From the NCBI GenBank assembly GCA_041737175.1, contig JBGSSF010000020.1, positions 1 to 64,000 on the forward strand: a stretch of 64,000 nt of DNA. The letters run 5' to 3'. A model generated the notes under the pieces. That model did no database searches. It saw only the letters and a list, made by a program, of their open reading frames with translations, and had not been told where the DNA came from. The stretch's first letter is position 1. Every line of letters starts with the position of its first letter. This document shows positions 32,540-41,499 of this stretch, piece after piece. A program made the position numbers and the translations under genes. The DNA comes from UBA5072 sp041737175. GTDB taxonomy: Bacteria; Bacteroidota; Bacteroidia; Bacteroidales; UBA10428.

Positions 32540-33127
32540 ATGATCAGAAAATTATCGGGGTTCACTGCGGTTGCGTTGCTCATTACTGTTTTTATACTGG
32601 CAGGTTGTTCCGGTAACAACACCGGAAAAACGACCGGCGAATCAAAAACCAATATTGCTACCGACACGGCAAAAACAGGACTTGAAATTGGGAACAGGGC
32701 TCCCGAGCTGGCTTATACCTCTCCTGACGGTAAAACCATTGCCCTATCAGAATTTCGCGGGAAGCTAGTGTTGATTGACTTTTGGGCTGGCTGGTGTATG
32801 CCATGCCGCATAGAGAATCCCAACCTGGTGAAGGTTTACAATACATACAAGGATAAAAAACTAAAGGGTGGCGACGGATTTACCATTTACAGCGTTTCAC
32901 TCGATCTGAATAAGGAATCCTGGACAGAAGCGATTAAAAGCGACGGGCTGATCTGGGAAGCGCACGTAAGTGATCTTCTGGGCTGGAAATCTATACCGGC
33001 TTCGCAATACCAGATCGTTTCAATTCCCGCCAATTTCCTGATCGATGGTGACGGGATCATTATTGCCAAAAACCTGAGGGCCGAAGCACTTGAACAAGCT
33101 ATGAGAGGTTTATTGGAAGACGTATAG
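32540..33127 (+). CDS. Thioredoxin-like (TlpA/ResA) lipoprotein
   Basis: A 195-residue protein with a lipoprotein signal (LLITVFILAGC, Cys23). A TlpA/ResA-type thioredoxin fold follows: APELAYTSPDGKTIALSEFR, then the active site DFWAGWCMPCR (C86-x-x-C89), IYSVSLDLNKESWTEAI and the cis-Pro-bearing SIPANFLIDGDG. It acts as a periplasmic reductase or disulfide relay, in some members for cytochrome maturation; no cytochrome maturation genes are nearby. It follows the GH16 gene in the same direction. Confidence 0.9.
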   Translation: MIRKLSGFTAVALLITVFILAGCSGNNTGKTTGESKTNIATDTAKTGLEIGNRAPELAYTSPDGKTIALSEFRGKLVLIDFWAGWCMPCRIENPNLVKVYNTYKDKKLKGGDGFTIYSVSLDLNKESWTEAIKSDGLIWEAHVSDLLGWKSIPASQYQIVSIPANFLIDGDGIIIAKNLRAEALEQAMRGLLEDV

Positions 33128-33263
33128 GTCTGCTTCACAACACATAAGACTGTCAGGTCAAACCAACAGGGTTAGCTGGAAATTTACTGTCAAAATGTCG
33201 CTTTATTTGACAATGGCAGGTATTTTGATGAACAGAGGTATGGATTAATAATTCTACAGGGAA

Positions 33264-33836
33264 ATGACAGGAACTGAAAAAAATGAGGAAATCAAGAATG
33301 ATGACCACACCCGGAAAAAACATGCAACAAAACACGTGGACAAGCCCAAATCAGAGACTGATCCTCACGAGAAACAAAAATTGGCCGATGAATTAAAGGT
33401 ATCGGAAGAAAAAGTCAAAGAATTGCAGGACAAATACCTTCGGTTATCGGCCGAGTTTGACAATTACCGCAAGCGAACCCTGAAGGAAAAGGCAGATATG
33501 GTTAAAACTGCCTCGGAAGATCTGTTAATCAAATTTATACCTTTTGTCGATGATGTCGAAAGAGGAATATCTGCCTTAAATAAATCCCAGGATCTGGATG
33601 CCTTGAAGGAGGGGATGAATTTGATATATACAAGGTTAAGGGATTTTCTCCTACAGAATGGGGTAAAAGAAATTGAAGCCATGAACCAGGAATTCAATAC
33701 CGATATACACGAGGCAGTGACGAAAATTCCTGCAGCTGAAGAGGGATTAAAGGGTAAAGTTGTGGATGTGATCCAGAAAGGTTATTATCTGCATGACAAA
33801 GTGATCAGGTATCCCAAAGTGGTGATCGGAGAATAG
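33264..33836 (+). CDS. grpE: Nucleotide exchange factor GrpE
   Basis: A 190-residue protein. A charged N-terminal region is followed by the long GrpE coiled coil (LKVSEEKVKELQDKYLRL, SAEFDNYRKRTLKEKADM) and the C-terminal beta-wing (NTDIHEAVTKIPAAEEGLKG, VVDVIQKGYYLHDKVIRYPK, VVIGE). It promotes ADP release from DnaK. It is 45 bases upstream of dnaJ, the usual order in this phylum; dnaK is not in the window. Confidence 0.96.
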   Translation: MTGTEKNEEIKNDDHTRKKHATKHVDKPKSETDPHEKQKLADELKVSEEKVKELQDKYLRLSAEFDNYRKRTLKEKADMVKTASEDLLIKFIPFVDDVERGISALNKSQDLDALKEGMNLIYTRLRDFLLQNGVKEIEAMNQEFNTDIHEAVTKIPAAEEGLKGKVVDVIQKGYYLHDKVIRYPKVVIGE

Positions 33837-33881
33837 GGAAACAAGGCATAACACAGGCTTTATAAAGTAGGACACATTACA

Positions 33882-35042
33882 ATGGCAAAACGCGATTATT
33901 ACGAGGTTCTTGAGGTTTCAAAGTCTTCTTCGGCAGAAGAGATAAAGAAGGCTTACCGGAAGCAGGCTTTGAAGTTTCATCCCGACCGTAATCCCGGTGA
34001 CAAAGCTTCTGAAGAAAAATTCAAGGAAGCGGCTGAAGCTTATGAAGTGCTCAGTGATCCTCAAAAAAAGGCAAGGTATGATCAGTTCGGACATGCTGGT
34101 GTTGGTGGTGCCGCAGGAGGCGGTTTCGGCGGCGATGGCATGACCATGGAAGATATCTTTTCACATTTTGGGGATATATTCAGTGATCTTGGTTTCGGTG
34201 GTTTCGGAGGTTACAGCTCCAGAGGCGGAGGCAGGAGTTCCCGCCAGCACACCAGAGGTTCAAACCTGCGCATCAAGGTAAAGCTTACCCTTGAGGAAAT
34301 TGAAAAGGGGGTGGAGAAAAAGCTGAAGGTTTCCAAGTATATTGCCTGTGATGAATGTTCCGGAACCGGCGCCAAAGGAGGGAATGCGTATAATGCCTGC
34401 GGAACATGCCATGGTTCTGGAAAGGTGACCCGCGTGACCAATACTTTCCTTGGACAGATGTCCACCACACAAATTTGTCCCGCCTGCGACGGTGAAGGAA
34501 AGACCATCACCAACAAGTGTAACAAATGTGCCGGTGAAGGAGTGATGCGGGGAGAAGAAGTGATCTCGGTGAAGATTCCGGCAGGTGTGGCTGAGGGTAT
34601 GCAGCTTTCGGTTTCGGGGAAAGGCAATGCAGCAAGGCGTGGCGGCATTAACGGCGACCTGCTGGTAATTATTGAAGAAGAGCAGCACAATGAGTTGCTC
34701 AGGGACGGCAACGACCTGCTTTATAATCTTTATGTTTCCGTTGCGCAGGCAACCCTGGGATCGAACGTTGAGATTCCCACGCTTGATGGGAAAGTAAAAA
34801 TCAAGATTGAGCCCGGCACACAGCCCGGGAAAATACTTCGCCTCAGGGGCAAAGGATTGCCTGAAGTCAACAGTTATGGAAAAGGAGATTTGCTGGTGAA
34901 CATCAATGTATGGATTCCTAAAAATCTGACTAAGGAAGAACGCAAAATACTCGAAAAATTGGACGAATCGGGTAACTTCAAGCCCAGTCCGGGAAGCTTT
35001 GATCGCAATTTATTCAACAGAATGAAGAACTATTTCGAGTAA
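33882..35042 (+). CDS. dnaJ: Chaperone DnaJ
   Basis: A 386-residue type A J-protein. The J domain carries HPD at residues 33-35. A Gly/Phe-rich linker (about 75-125) is followed by four CxxCxGxG zinc repeats (CDECSGTG, CGTCHGSG, CPACDGEG, CNKCAGEG) and the substrate-binding C-terminal domain (IKIEPGTQPGKILRLRGKGL). It stimulates DnaK ATPase and delivers clients. It forms an operon with grpE. Confidence 0.97.
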   Translation: MAKRDYYEVLEVSKSSSAEEIKKAYRKQALKFHPDRNPGDKASEEKFKEAAEAYEVLSDPQKKARYDQFGHAGVGGAAGGGFGGDGMTMEDIFSHFGDIFSDLGFGGFGGYSSRGGGRSSRQHTRGSNLRIKVKLTLEEIEKGVEKKLKVSKYIACDECSGTGAKGGNAYNACGTCHGSGKVTRVTNTFLGQMSTTQICPACDGEGKTITNKCNKCAGEGVMRGEEVISVKIPAGVAEGMQLSVSGKGNAARRGGINGDLLVIIEEEQHNELLRDGNDLLYNLYVSVAQATLGSNVEIPTLDGKVKIKIEPGTQPGKILRLRGKGLPEVNSYGKGDLLVNINVWIPKNLTKEERKILEKLDESGNFKPSPGSFDRNLFNRMKNYFE

Positions 35043-35090
35043 TTGTATAAATTCGGCCATACTGGATAAAGACCAAAACCAATACTCCAT

Positions 35091-36014
35091 ATGTACCTAT
35101 TTACTGCCAGCAAAATCGTCAAGCAATTTTCTGATCATCTGGCGCTGGACCATGTAACCATTAATGTTCCCGAAGGTTCGATCTATGGTTTGCTTGGGCC
35201 GAACGGCGCAGGCAAAACTACATTGCTGAGGATCATAAACCAGATAACGGCTCCCGATGAGGGGGAATTGTTTTTTTCGGGCCGCGCACTTCATCCCGGG
35301 GACCTGGCCAGCATTGGCTACCTGCCGGAGGAACGGGGCCTTTATAAGAAAATGAAAGTCGGCGAGCAGGCTTTATACCTGGCCCAACTCAAAGGTATGA
35401 GCAAGGCTGATGCCATGAGTAAACTGAAACACTGGTTTACCAAATTTGAGATACAGGCCTGGTGGAATAAAAAGGTCGAAGAACTGTCCAAAGGAATGCA
35501 GCAAAAAGTGCAATTCGTCACCACCATTCTGCACGAACCGAAATTGCTGATCTTTGATGAACCGTTCAGCGGTTTTGACCCCATTAATGCAAGCCTGTTG
35601 AAAAACGAAATCCTCGAAATGAAAAAAGCCGGGGCAACCATTATCTTCTCGACACATGATATGGGTTCGGTAGAGGAATTGTGCGATTACATCACCCTCA
35701 TCAATAAATCCAAGACCATACTTGAAGGCGGCGTGCATGACATCAAAATGAATAACAGGTCCAACTTGTTTGAGATAGGATTTACGGGTGATCCTGCCAG
35801 GGTTTATGAAAAACTCGACGGGCATTGCCAGGTGGTGGATCAGCATGCGGAAAGAGCCAGTCATTACGTCAAGATCAAGGCAGAAAAGAATGTTTCGGCG
35901 AATGACATGCTTGGTCTCGTTTTAACGGTTGCCGAAGTAACCTCGTTCAACGAAGTCATCCCTACCATGAACGAGATTTTCATTAAAGTTGTTGAAGCCC
36001 AAAACCAACGATAA
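35091..36014 (+). CDS. ABC transporter ATP-binding protein (NatA-like)
   Basis: A 307-residue ATPase with Walker A GPNGAGKT, signature ELSKGMQQKVQF, Walker B LLIFDEPFSGFD and switch histidine STHD. The C-terminal extra domain (FEIGFTGDPARVYEKLDGHC onward) is as in NatA-type exporters. The permease gene starts 14 bases later. Together they form an ABC-2 exporter; the substrate (Na+, lipid or drug) is not identifiable. Confidence 0.92.
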   Translation: MYLFTASKIVKQFSDHLALDHVTINVPEGSIYGLLGPNGAGKTTLLRIINQITAPDEGELFFSGRALHPGDLASIGYLPEERGLYKKMKVGEQALYLAQLKGMSKADAMSKLKHWFTKFEIQAWWNKKVEELSKGMQQKVQFVTTILHEPKLLIFDEPFSGFDPINASLLKNEILEMKKAGATIIFSTHDMGSVEELCDYITLINKSKTILEGGVHDIKMNNRSNLFEIGFTGDPARVYEKLDGHCQVVDQHAERASHYVKIKAEKNVSANDMLGLVLTVAEVTSFNEVIPTMNEIFIKVVEAQNQR

Positions 36015-36027
36015 ACTCCCTGATGTT

Positions 36028-37413
36028 ATGAATAAAATTGGCCTGATTATCTGGCGCGAATACCTGACAAGGGTTAGAAAAAAGTCCTTTATTATTATGA
36101 CTTTTCTGGGTCCCGTGCTCTTTGCAGCGCTGATTGTGCTGCCGGGGTGGCTGACACAGGTGGAGGACCGTGAGGTCCAGGAAATTGCCGTGGTGGAATA
36201 TGATGCCAACAACCAGCCGGTCCCCGATTCTTTGCAGTTTTTCAGGGATGTGGTACCCGACCGGGAAAACATGAAATTTATCTACCTGCATAATGCAGTT
36301 TTGCCGGAAATATTGAAGACCTACGAAGCAGCGAATTATGATGGCGTGCTTTTTCTGCCCCAAAGCCTGATCTCGGCAGGTGGCAGGGCTTCTGTGGAGT
36401 TTTATTACCGCAAGACACCCAGCATGGGAATGGAAGAACACATTTCCTCATCGATCGAAAAGTTCCTGTTCAGCAATAAGCTGATTACAAAAAACATATC
36501 CTCCGAAATGATTGAGGCTCTCGAGACCAATATCAATCTCAATCGCATCAATTGGAAGAACTGGCCCGACAAACAGGCTGACGCCACGGATGTAAAGCGG
36601 GGCTTAGGTTACATAGGAGGTTTTCTGATTTATATTTTTATTTTCATGTATGGAGCACAGGTCATGCGGGGCGTGATGGAAGAAAAAACCAGCAGGATTG
36701 TCGAGGTGATCATCTCATCCGTTACACCGTTCCAACTCATGATGGGAAAGATTATCGGAATTGCGCTCATCGGACTTACCCAGTTTGTGGCCTGGCTGAT
36801 CCTTACAGTAGGTATCTCCGCCGCCGCCCAGCAGATATTTCTGCCTGCCACGATAGCGCAGGTTACAGAACAGCCGGCGCCATCCGATATTATGAATTCC
36901 GCTGCTGATTTTGATCAAACAGCTCCGGCAGCAACAACAGGCAAAGCGCAGGCTGCCGAGATGTTCAGCGATATCAGAAATCAGCTGGGCCAGGTCAACA
37001 TAGCCCTTGTGATCGGGGCATTTCTGTTTTACTTCCTGGGAGGTTATATCCTTTACGGGGCCCTGTTTGCAGCTATAGGAGCGGCGGTGGACAATGAAAC
37101 CGATACCCAGCAGTTTATGCTGCCCATTACCATACCGCTGATCCTCGGGTTGTTTGTCATGATCAATTCCTTCGTCAATCCCATGGGGAAGCTGGCCATT
37201 TGGTTTTCCATCATTCCGCTTACGTCCCCCATTGTTATGATGGCCCGTATACCTTTTGAAGTGCCCGCCATTCAAATCCTGGCATCCGCAGTCCTGCTGA
37301 TCCTGACTTTTCTGGCAACCACCTGGCTGGCTGCTAAAATTTACCGGACCGGGATCCTGATGTACGGAAAGAAAGTATCGTACAGAGAGTTGTGGAAGTG
37401 GATGAAGTATTAG
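36028..37413 (+). CDS. ABC-2 type permease (NatB-like)
   Basis: Starting at 36028 gives 461 residues (MNKIGLIIWREYLTRVRKKS); an in-frame ATG at 35989 would overlap the ATPase gene. One N-terminal membrane helix is followed by a periplasmic domain of about 180 residues (VEDREVQEIAVVEYDANN onward). Then come at least five helices (IGGFLIYIFIFMYGAQVMRG, MEEKTSRIVEVIISSVTPFQ, LIGLTQFVAWLILTVGI, VIGAFLFYFLGGYILYGAL and later), as in NatB/YhaP-type permeases. It partners the preceding ATPase. A GGTGAnT heptamer array begins one base after its stop. Confidence 0.9.
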   Translation: MNKIGLIIWREYLTRVRKKSFIIMTFLGPVLFAALIVLPGWLTQVEDREVQEIAVVEYDANNQPVPDSLQFFRDVVPDRENMKFIYLHNAVLPEILKTYEAANYDGVLFLPQSLISAGGRASVEFYYRKTPSMGMEEHISSSIEKFLFSNKLITKNISSEMIEALETNINLNRINWKNWPDKQADATDVKRGLGYIGGFLIYIFIFMYGAQVMRGVMEEKTSRIVEVIISSVTPFQLMMGKIIGIALIGLTQFVAWLILTVGISAAAQQIFLPATIAQVTEQPAPSDIMNSAADFDQTAPAATTGKAQAAEMFSDIRNQLGQVNIALVIGAFLFYFLGGYILYGALFAAIGAAVDNETDTQQFMLPITIPLILGLFVMINSFVNPMGKLAIWFSIIPLTSPIVMMARIPFEVPAIQILASAVLLILTFLATTWLAAKIYRTGILMYGKKVSYRELWKWMKY

Positions 37414-37414
37414 A

Positions 37415-37449
37415 AGTGACTGGTGAATGGTGACTGGTGAATGGTGAGT
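37415..37449. repeat. Heptamer array GGTGANT after permease stop
   Basis: Units AGTGACT, GGTGAAT, GGTGACT, GGTGAAT and GGTGAGT run without gaps and begin one base after the TAG stop (37411-37413). Confidence 0.8.
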
Positions 37450-37563
37450 CTGTGGTTTTGGGTTTGGTATGTGATAATTAAGATTTTTCTTGCCATATAA
37501 AGACAAAAATCAGTACTTTAGCGACATTAACCCCGAAAACTCCGTTTTCATCATTTCTGAAAG

Positions 37564-38511
37564 ATGAGAGTAGCTGTCATTGATCTTGGAACCAATACTT
37601 TTAATCTGCTGATCGTTGAAACAAACGAAAATCAGACTTACAAGATTATCTACAACAATAAATTACCGGTCAAGCTTGGTAAAAGCGGTATCGATAAAAA
37701 GGAAATCAGGCCCGATGCCATTACCAGGGGTCTGAATGCCCTCGACCGTCATTTGCAGGTAATCCGGGAATACAAAGCCGAGAAAATTTATGCTTTCGCT
37801 ACTTCGGCGGTGCGCAGCGCGAGAAACGGCGATCAATTTGTGAAAATGGCACGCCAGCGTTTTGATCTCGAGGTGGAAATCATCAACGGGGAACGGGAAG
37901 CCGAACTGATCTATTTCGGCGTGAAGCAGGCGGTGAACCTGAACGATGAAAAGATGCTGATCCTGGATATTGGCGGAGGAAGCAATGAATTTATCATCGC
38001 CGATCACGAAAATATTTACTGGAAGAAAAGTTACCCCTTGGGTGTCGCAAGGCTTCTGGCCAAGTTCAAACCTTCGGACCCGATTACAATCGAAGAGATT
38101 GAGTTTATATGCAACTACCTCGAGGAAAGGCTGTCGGATCTGTTCGACGAGTTTAAAAAGCACAAAATCACAACACTGGTGGGCGCTTCCGGATCGTTTG
38201 AAACCATTGCGGCAATGATCAGGGCTGATGATCCCAACTTTGAATCGGAGACAGGAACCATTCCCGAAGCAGTTAATATTGATCTTACCGATTTTGAAAA
38301 TCTTTACCAGAAGCTGATCAATTCCACCCTCAAAGAGCGCAAGCAAATGAAAGGGCTCGAAAGCATGAGACTGGAGATGATCGTGGTGGCCACGCTTATC
38401 GTCAAGTTCATCCTGCAAAAACTGAAGCTGCACCAGCTGGTACAGTCGAATTTTGCCCTCAAGGAAGGGGTTGTGTATGAATTGCTGAATCTTAAGCCGG
38501 CTACCTTATAA
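37564..38511 (+). CDS. Ppx/GppA-family exopolyphosphatase
   Basis: A 315-residue protein of the single-core Ppx/GppA type with an ASKHA fold. The N-terminal phosphate-1 loop is VAVIDLGTNTFNLLIVE. ATSAVRSARNGDQF, EREAELIYFGVKQA and the phosphate-2 motif LILDIGGGSNEFII with SYPLGVARL follow. It lacks the C-terminal HD-like domain of long Ppx, as in many Bacteroidota copies. It hydrolyses polyphosphate or guanosine pentaphosphate; which one is unclear. It precedes the sigma-54 activator in the same direction by 54 bases. Confidence 0.9.
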   Translation: MRVAVIDLGTNTFNLLIVETNENQTYKIIYNNKLPVKLGKSGIDKKEIRPDAITRGLNALDRHLQVIREYKAEKIYAFATSAVRSARNGDQFVKMARQRFDLEVEIINGEREAELIYFGVKQAVNLNDEKMLILDIGGGSNEFIIADHENIYWKKSYPLGVARLLAKFKPSDPITIEEIEFICNYLEERLSDLFDEFKKHKITTLVGASGSFETIAAMIRADDPNFESETGTIPEAVNIDLTDFENLYQKLINSTLKERKQMKGLESMRLEMIVVATLIVKFILQKLKLHQLVQSNFALKEGVVYELLNLKPATL

Positions 38512-38565
38512 GCTGACGCTTCCTTTCCTGCGTTAATTATTACATCTCAAATCAATGCAAATCTT

Positions 38566-39732
38566 ATGGCAACTATTCTTGTAATTGATGACGAAAAGAG
38601 TATCCGCAACACCCTGCAGGAAGTGCTGGAGTATGAAAGCCACAAGGTGGACCAGGCCACGAACGGCAGTGAAGGGATTGAGATGTTTGACAAAGGGGAA
38701 TACGATGTTGTTTTATGCGACATTAAAATGCCCGGTGTGGATGGCATTGAAGTTCTCGATAAACTGCATGAGCTCGACCGCGATATACCCATCATCATGA
38801 TCTCGGGACATGGCAATATCGATACCGCAGTTGAAGCCATTAAAAAGGGGGCCTATGATTTCATAGAAAAGCCGCTAGACCTGAACCGCCTTCTGGTTTC
38901 CATACGAAATGCCACAGAACGCAATGAGCTGGTTACGGAAACCCGGGTTTTAAAACGCAAAATAAGTAAGACCTACGATATCGTAGGGGAGTCAGAAGCC
39001 ATCCAAAAAGTGAAGGATATGATTGAGCGGGTGGCACCCATTGACACGCGTGTGCTGATCACGGGTGATAACGGAACCGGTAAGGAACTGGTTGCCCGCT
39101 GGCTTCATGAAAAAAGCTCCCGCGCCAATATGCCTTTTGTAGAAGTCAACTGCGCTGCCATACCTTCAGAACTTATTGAAAGCGAGTTGTTTGGCCATGA
39201 GAAGGGAGCCTTCACCTCGGCCATCAAGCAACGCAAAGGCAAATTTGAACAGGCACACGGAGGAACCCTTTTCCTGGATGAGGTGGGCGATATGAGCCTG
39301 TCTGCCCAGGCCAAAGTATTACGCGCATTGCAGGAACATAAAATAACACGGGTGGGCAGTGACAAGGACATCGATGTGGATGTGCGTGTCATTACCGCAA
39401 CCAACAAAAATCTGAAGGACGAGATCACCCAGAGAAATTTTCGCGAGGACCTCTATCACCGCTTGTCGGTGATTATTATCCATGTTCCGTCGCTGAACGA
39501 CAGGCTTGAGGATATTCCCTTGCTGGCGGATCATTTCAATGAACTGATATCGGCCGAGTACGGACGGTCCAAAATGATAATTCTCCCCGATGCCATCAGC
39601 GAACTTCAGAAGATCAAGTGGACAGGCAATATCAGGGAATTCAGGAATGTTCTCGAACGGTTGATCATCTTATGCGACAAGGAAATTTCCGGTAACGACG
39701 TATTGAATTTTGCGCAGCCCATTTCCAAATAG
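38566..39732 (+). CDS. Sigma-54 activator response regulator lacking a Fis-type HTH
   Basis: A 388-residue NtrC-like protein. The receiver domain (acidic D8/D9, phospho-acceptor D52) is followed by an AAA+ domain with Walker A GDNGTGKE, the GHEKGAFTSAIKQRKGKFEQ loop and Walker B GTLFLDEVGDMS. It ends at FRNVLERLIILCDKEISGND, where the C-terminal Fis/HTH domain normally begins after about 60 more residues. The sigma-54 contact loop reads GAFTSA, not GAFTGA. It should activate sigma-54 promoters, perhaps from solution rather than from an enhancer. No histidine kinase is adjacent. It is 4 bases before the GT-C gene, possibly co-transcribed. Confidence 0.9.
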   Translation: MATILVIDDEKSIRNTLQEVLEYESHKVDQATNGSEGIEMFDKGEYDVVLCDIKMPGVDGIEVLDKLHELDRDIPIIMISGHGNIDTAVEAIKKGAYDFIEKPLDLNRLLVSIRNATERNELVTETRVLKRKISKTYDIVGESEAIQKVKDMIERVAPIDTRVLITGDNGTGKELVARWLHEKSSRANMPFVEVNCAAIPSELIESELFGHEKGAFTSAIKQRKGKFEQAHGGTLFLDEVGDMSLSAQAKVLRALQEHKITRVGSDKDIDVDVRVITATNKNLKDEITQRNFREDLYHRLSVIIIHVPSLNDRLEDIPLLADHFNELISAEYGRSKMIILPDAISELQKIKWTGNIREFRNVLERLIILCDKEISGNDVLNFAQPISK

Positions 39733-39736
39733 CAGG

Positions 39737-41353
39737 ATGTTGCAGTTACTTGACAGGGCCCGGCTTTTTGCCGAAAGCAAAGGCCAGTGGATACTACTTG
39801 CCCTGCTCATCGGTATGGCTATCTATTACGATTATCCGGAAACTTTGCTGAAAAGGCCGCAATCCATTCACAACTGGCGGCAAAGCGACGGCGCTTCCCT
39901 GGCGCTGAATTACAGCCAGGAAGGCATGCAGTTCTTTAAACCCCGCACCCATGGACTTTACTCGGATGGCTATACCACCGGTTATACAGCTCCAAGCGAA
40001 ATACCCATTCTGTACTATTTTGTAGCCATTTTATATAAATTGTTTGGTTACCATGAGTATCTCTTTCGGGCCACCAACCTCCTGTTGTTTTTCCTGGGCC
40101 TGTTCTACCTCTTCAGACTTTCCCGGCTCATTCTGAATAACACCTTTTACCCTGTTGCCACTGTGGTTCTGATTTTCTCAAGCCCACTGCTCGTTTACTA
40201 TGCCAATAATTTCATGCCGAATACCGCAGGCCTTTCCTTTACCATGATCGGATGGTATTATTTTTACCGGTATGCGACAAATCATGGGACCAGGACTTAC
40301 CTGACAGCTGTTTTGTTTTTCTTTCTGGCGGCTTCCATGAAGATCACGGAATTGTCCGGTCCGCTCATCCTGCTGGCGCTGATACTGATGGACCGTTTCA
40401 GGATCATGCGGCTGAACCTGGGAACCAGGAAACATTTTTATGGCAAGATAACCGCTTTGCTGGCAGTATTTATGATTGTTGCAGGCTGGGTGCTATACGC
40501 AAAATGGTACAATAACCTTCACGGGACATCCCAGTTTTCCACCTTTACTTTCCCGATCTGGAACATGAAACCTGCGGATGTTGATTTTGTACTGCACAAA
40601 ATGAAAGTCATATGGCTGAATGAATATTACCTGCCGTTTACATTGTACGCGCTGTTATTCTGTTCTTTGGTTTGTGTTGTGTTTCACAAACGCGTTGATA
40701 AAATTTTGGGCATGGCGTCCATCTTTTTGCTGATCGGGTTGGGAGCCTATTCAATCCTTTGGTTCGAGGCTTTCGGGGATCATGACTATTTCTTCATTGG
40801 TTTTTACATTCTGCCGGCATTTGTTTTCATCAATTTCTTTCATGTTGTGCTCAGCTTCAACATGAAAATCATTTACAAACGGATCATATCCATCGCTGTC
40901 CTTGTTTTCATGTTTATGAATGTGAATCATGCCGCACATCGTCATCATATACGGTATTATTCATGGATGAATGATTACCCGGAAATGCAAGATTTATACC
41001 AGATCAATCCTTACCTGCATCAAAAGGGCATTACCAGGAAGGATACCATTGTATTCTTTTCCAGTCCGAATATCCGGCCCTTGTACCTGATGAATCTGAA
41101 AGGCTGGACCCTTTGGGATTATGCAGAAATCACCGATGAAATAAGGGCTGATGACAGCGCTATGATGACGGATTGTATCCGGAAAGGAGCTGCCTATTTT
41201 ATCGTCAATAACTCCAAATCTTTGATAAAACGGGAGTCACTGCTTCCTTATACCAGGGATCTGTTTGGGAAATCCGGGAATGTTATGATATTCAGGATCC
41301 CGCCGGTTGAAGAGAATTATTTGATAACCGATTCACTTGGTGTTTTGAAATAA
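39737..41353 (+). CDS. GT-C type membrane glycosyltransferase (ArnT/PMT-like)
   Basis: Starting at the ATG 4 bases after the regulator stop gives 538 residues. The protein has an N-terminal helix, then the GT-C opening motif (HNWRQSDGASLALNYSQE, with an acidic catalytic-loop candidate after the first helix) and about 10-11 further hydrophobic helices. A soluble C-terminal region starts near residue 400. GT-C enzymes use polyprenyl-phosphate sugars at the periplasmic face to glycosylate lipid A, protein or glycan. Acceptor unknown. It is rightward, while most of the glycan locus is leftward. Confidence 0.82.
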   Translation: MLQLLDRARLFAESKGQWILLALLIGMAIYYDYPETLLKRPQSIHNWRQSDGASLALNYSQEGMQFFKPRTHGLYSDGYTTGYTAPSEIPILYYFVAILYKLFGYHEYLFRATNLLLFFLGLFYLFRLSRLILNNTFYPVATVVLIFSSPLLVYYANNFMPNTAGLSFTMIGWYYFYRYATNHGTRTYLTAVLFFFLAASMKITELSGPLILLALILMDRFRIMRLNLGTRKHFYGKITALLAVFMIVAGWVLYAKWYNNLHGTSQFSTFTFPIWNMKPADVDFVLHKMKVIWLNEYYLPFTLYALLFCSLVCVVFHKRVDKILGMASIFLLIGLGAYSILWFEAFGDHDYFFIGFYILPAFVFINFFHVVLSFNMKIIYKRIISIAVLVFMFMNVNHAAHRHHIRYYSWMNDYPEMQDLYQINPYLHQKGITRKDTIVFFSSPNIRPLYLMNLKGWTLWDYAEITDEIRADDSAMMTDCIRKGAAYFIVNNSKSLIKRESLLPYTRDLFGKSGNVMIFRIPPVEENYLITDSLGVLK

Positions 41354-41376
41354 AGAGGGCTCTCGCATACTATTTT

Positions 41377-41442
41377 CCGTGGGTTTAGCTTCGCTGATTT
41401 TCAATTCACCCACGGTTATTCATATTTAACCGCTCCGCGGTT
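41377..41442. repeat. REP-like pair of hairpins
   Basis: CCGTGGGT (41377-41384) pairs with ACCCACGG (41408-41415). It is followed by AACCGC-tcc-GCGGTT (41428-41442), which has a 3-nt loop. The order large hairpin then 3-nt-loop hairpin resembles dispersed intergenic repeats of Bacteroidota. Confidence 0.6.
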
Positions 41443-41499
41443 TAGATTAAGTAAAAACTTTCATAAATTTCCAATTCGTTATATTTAGTATTTCCTCAT

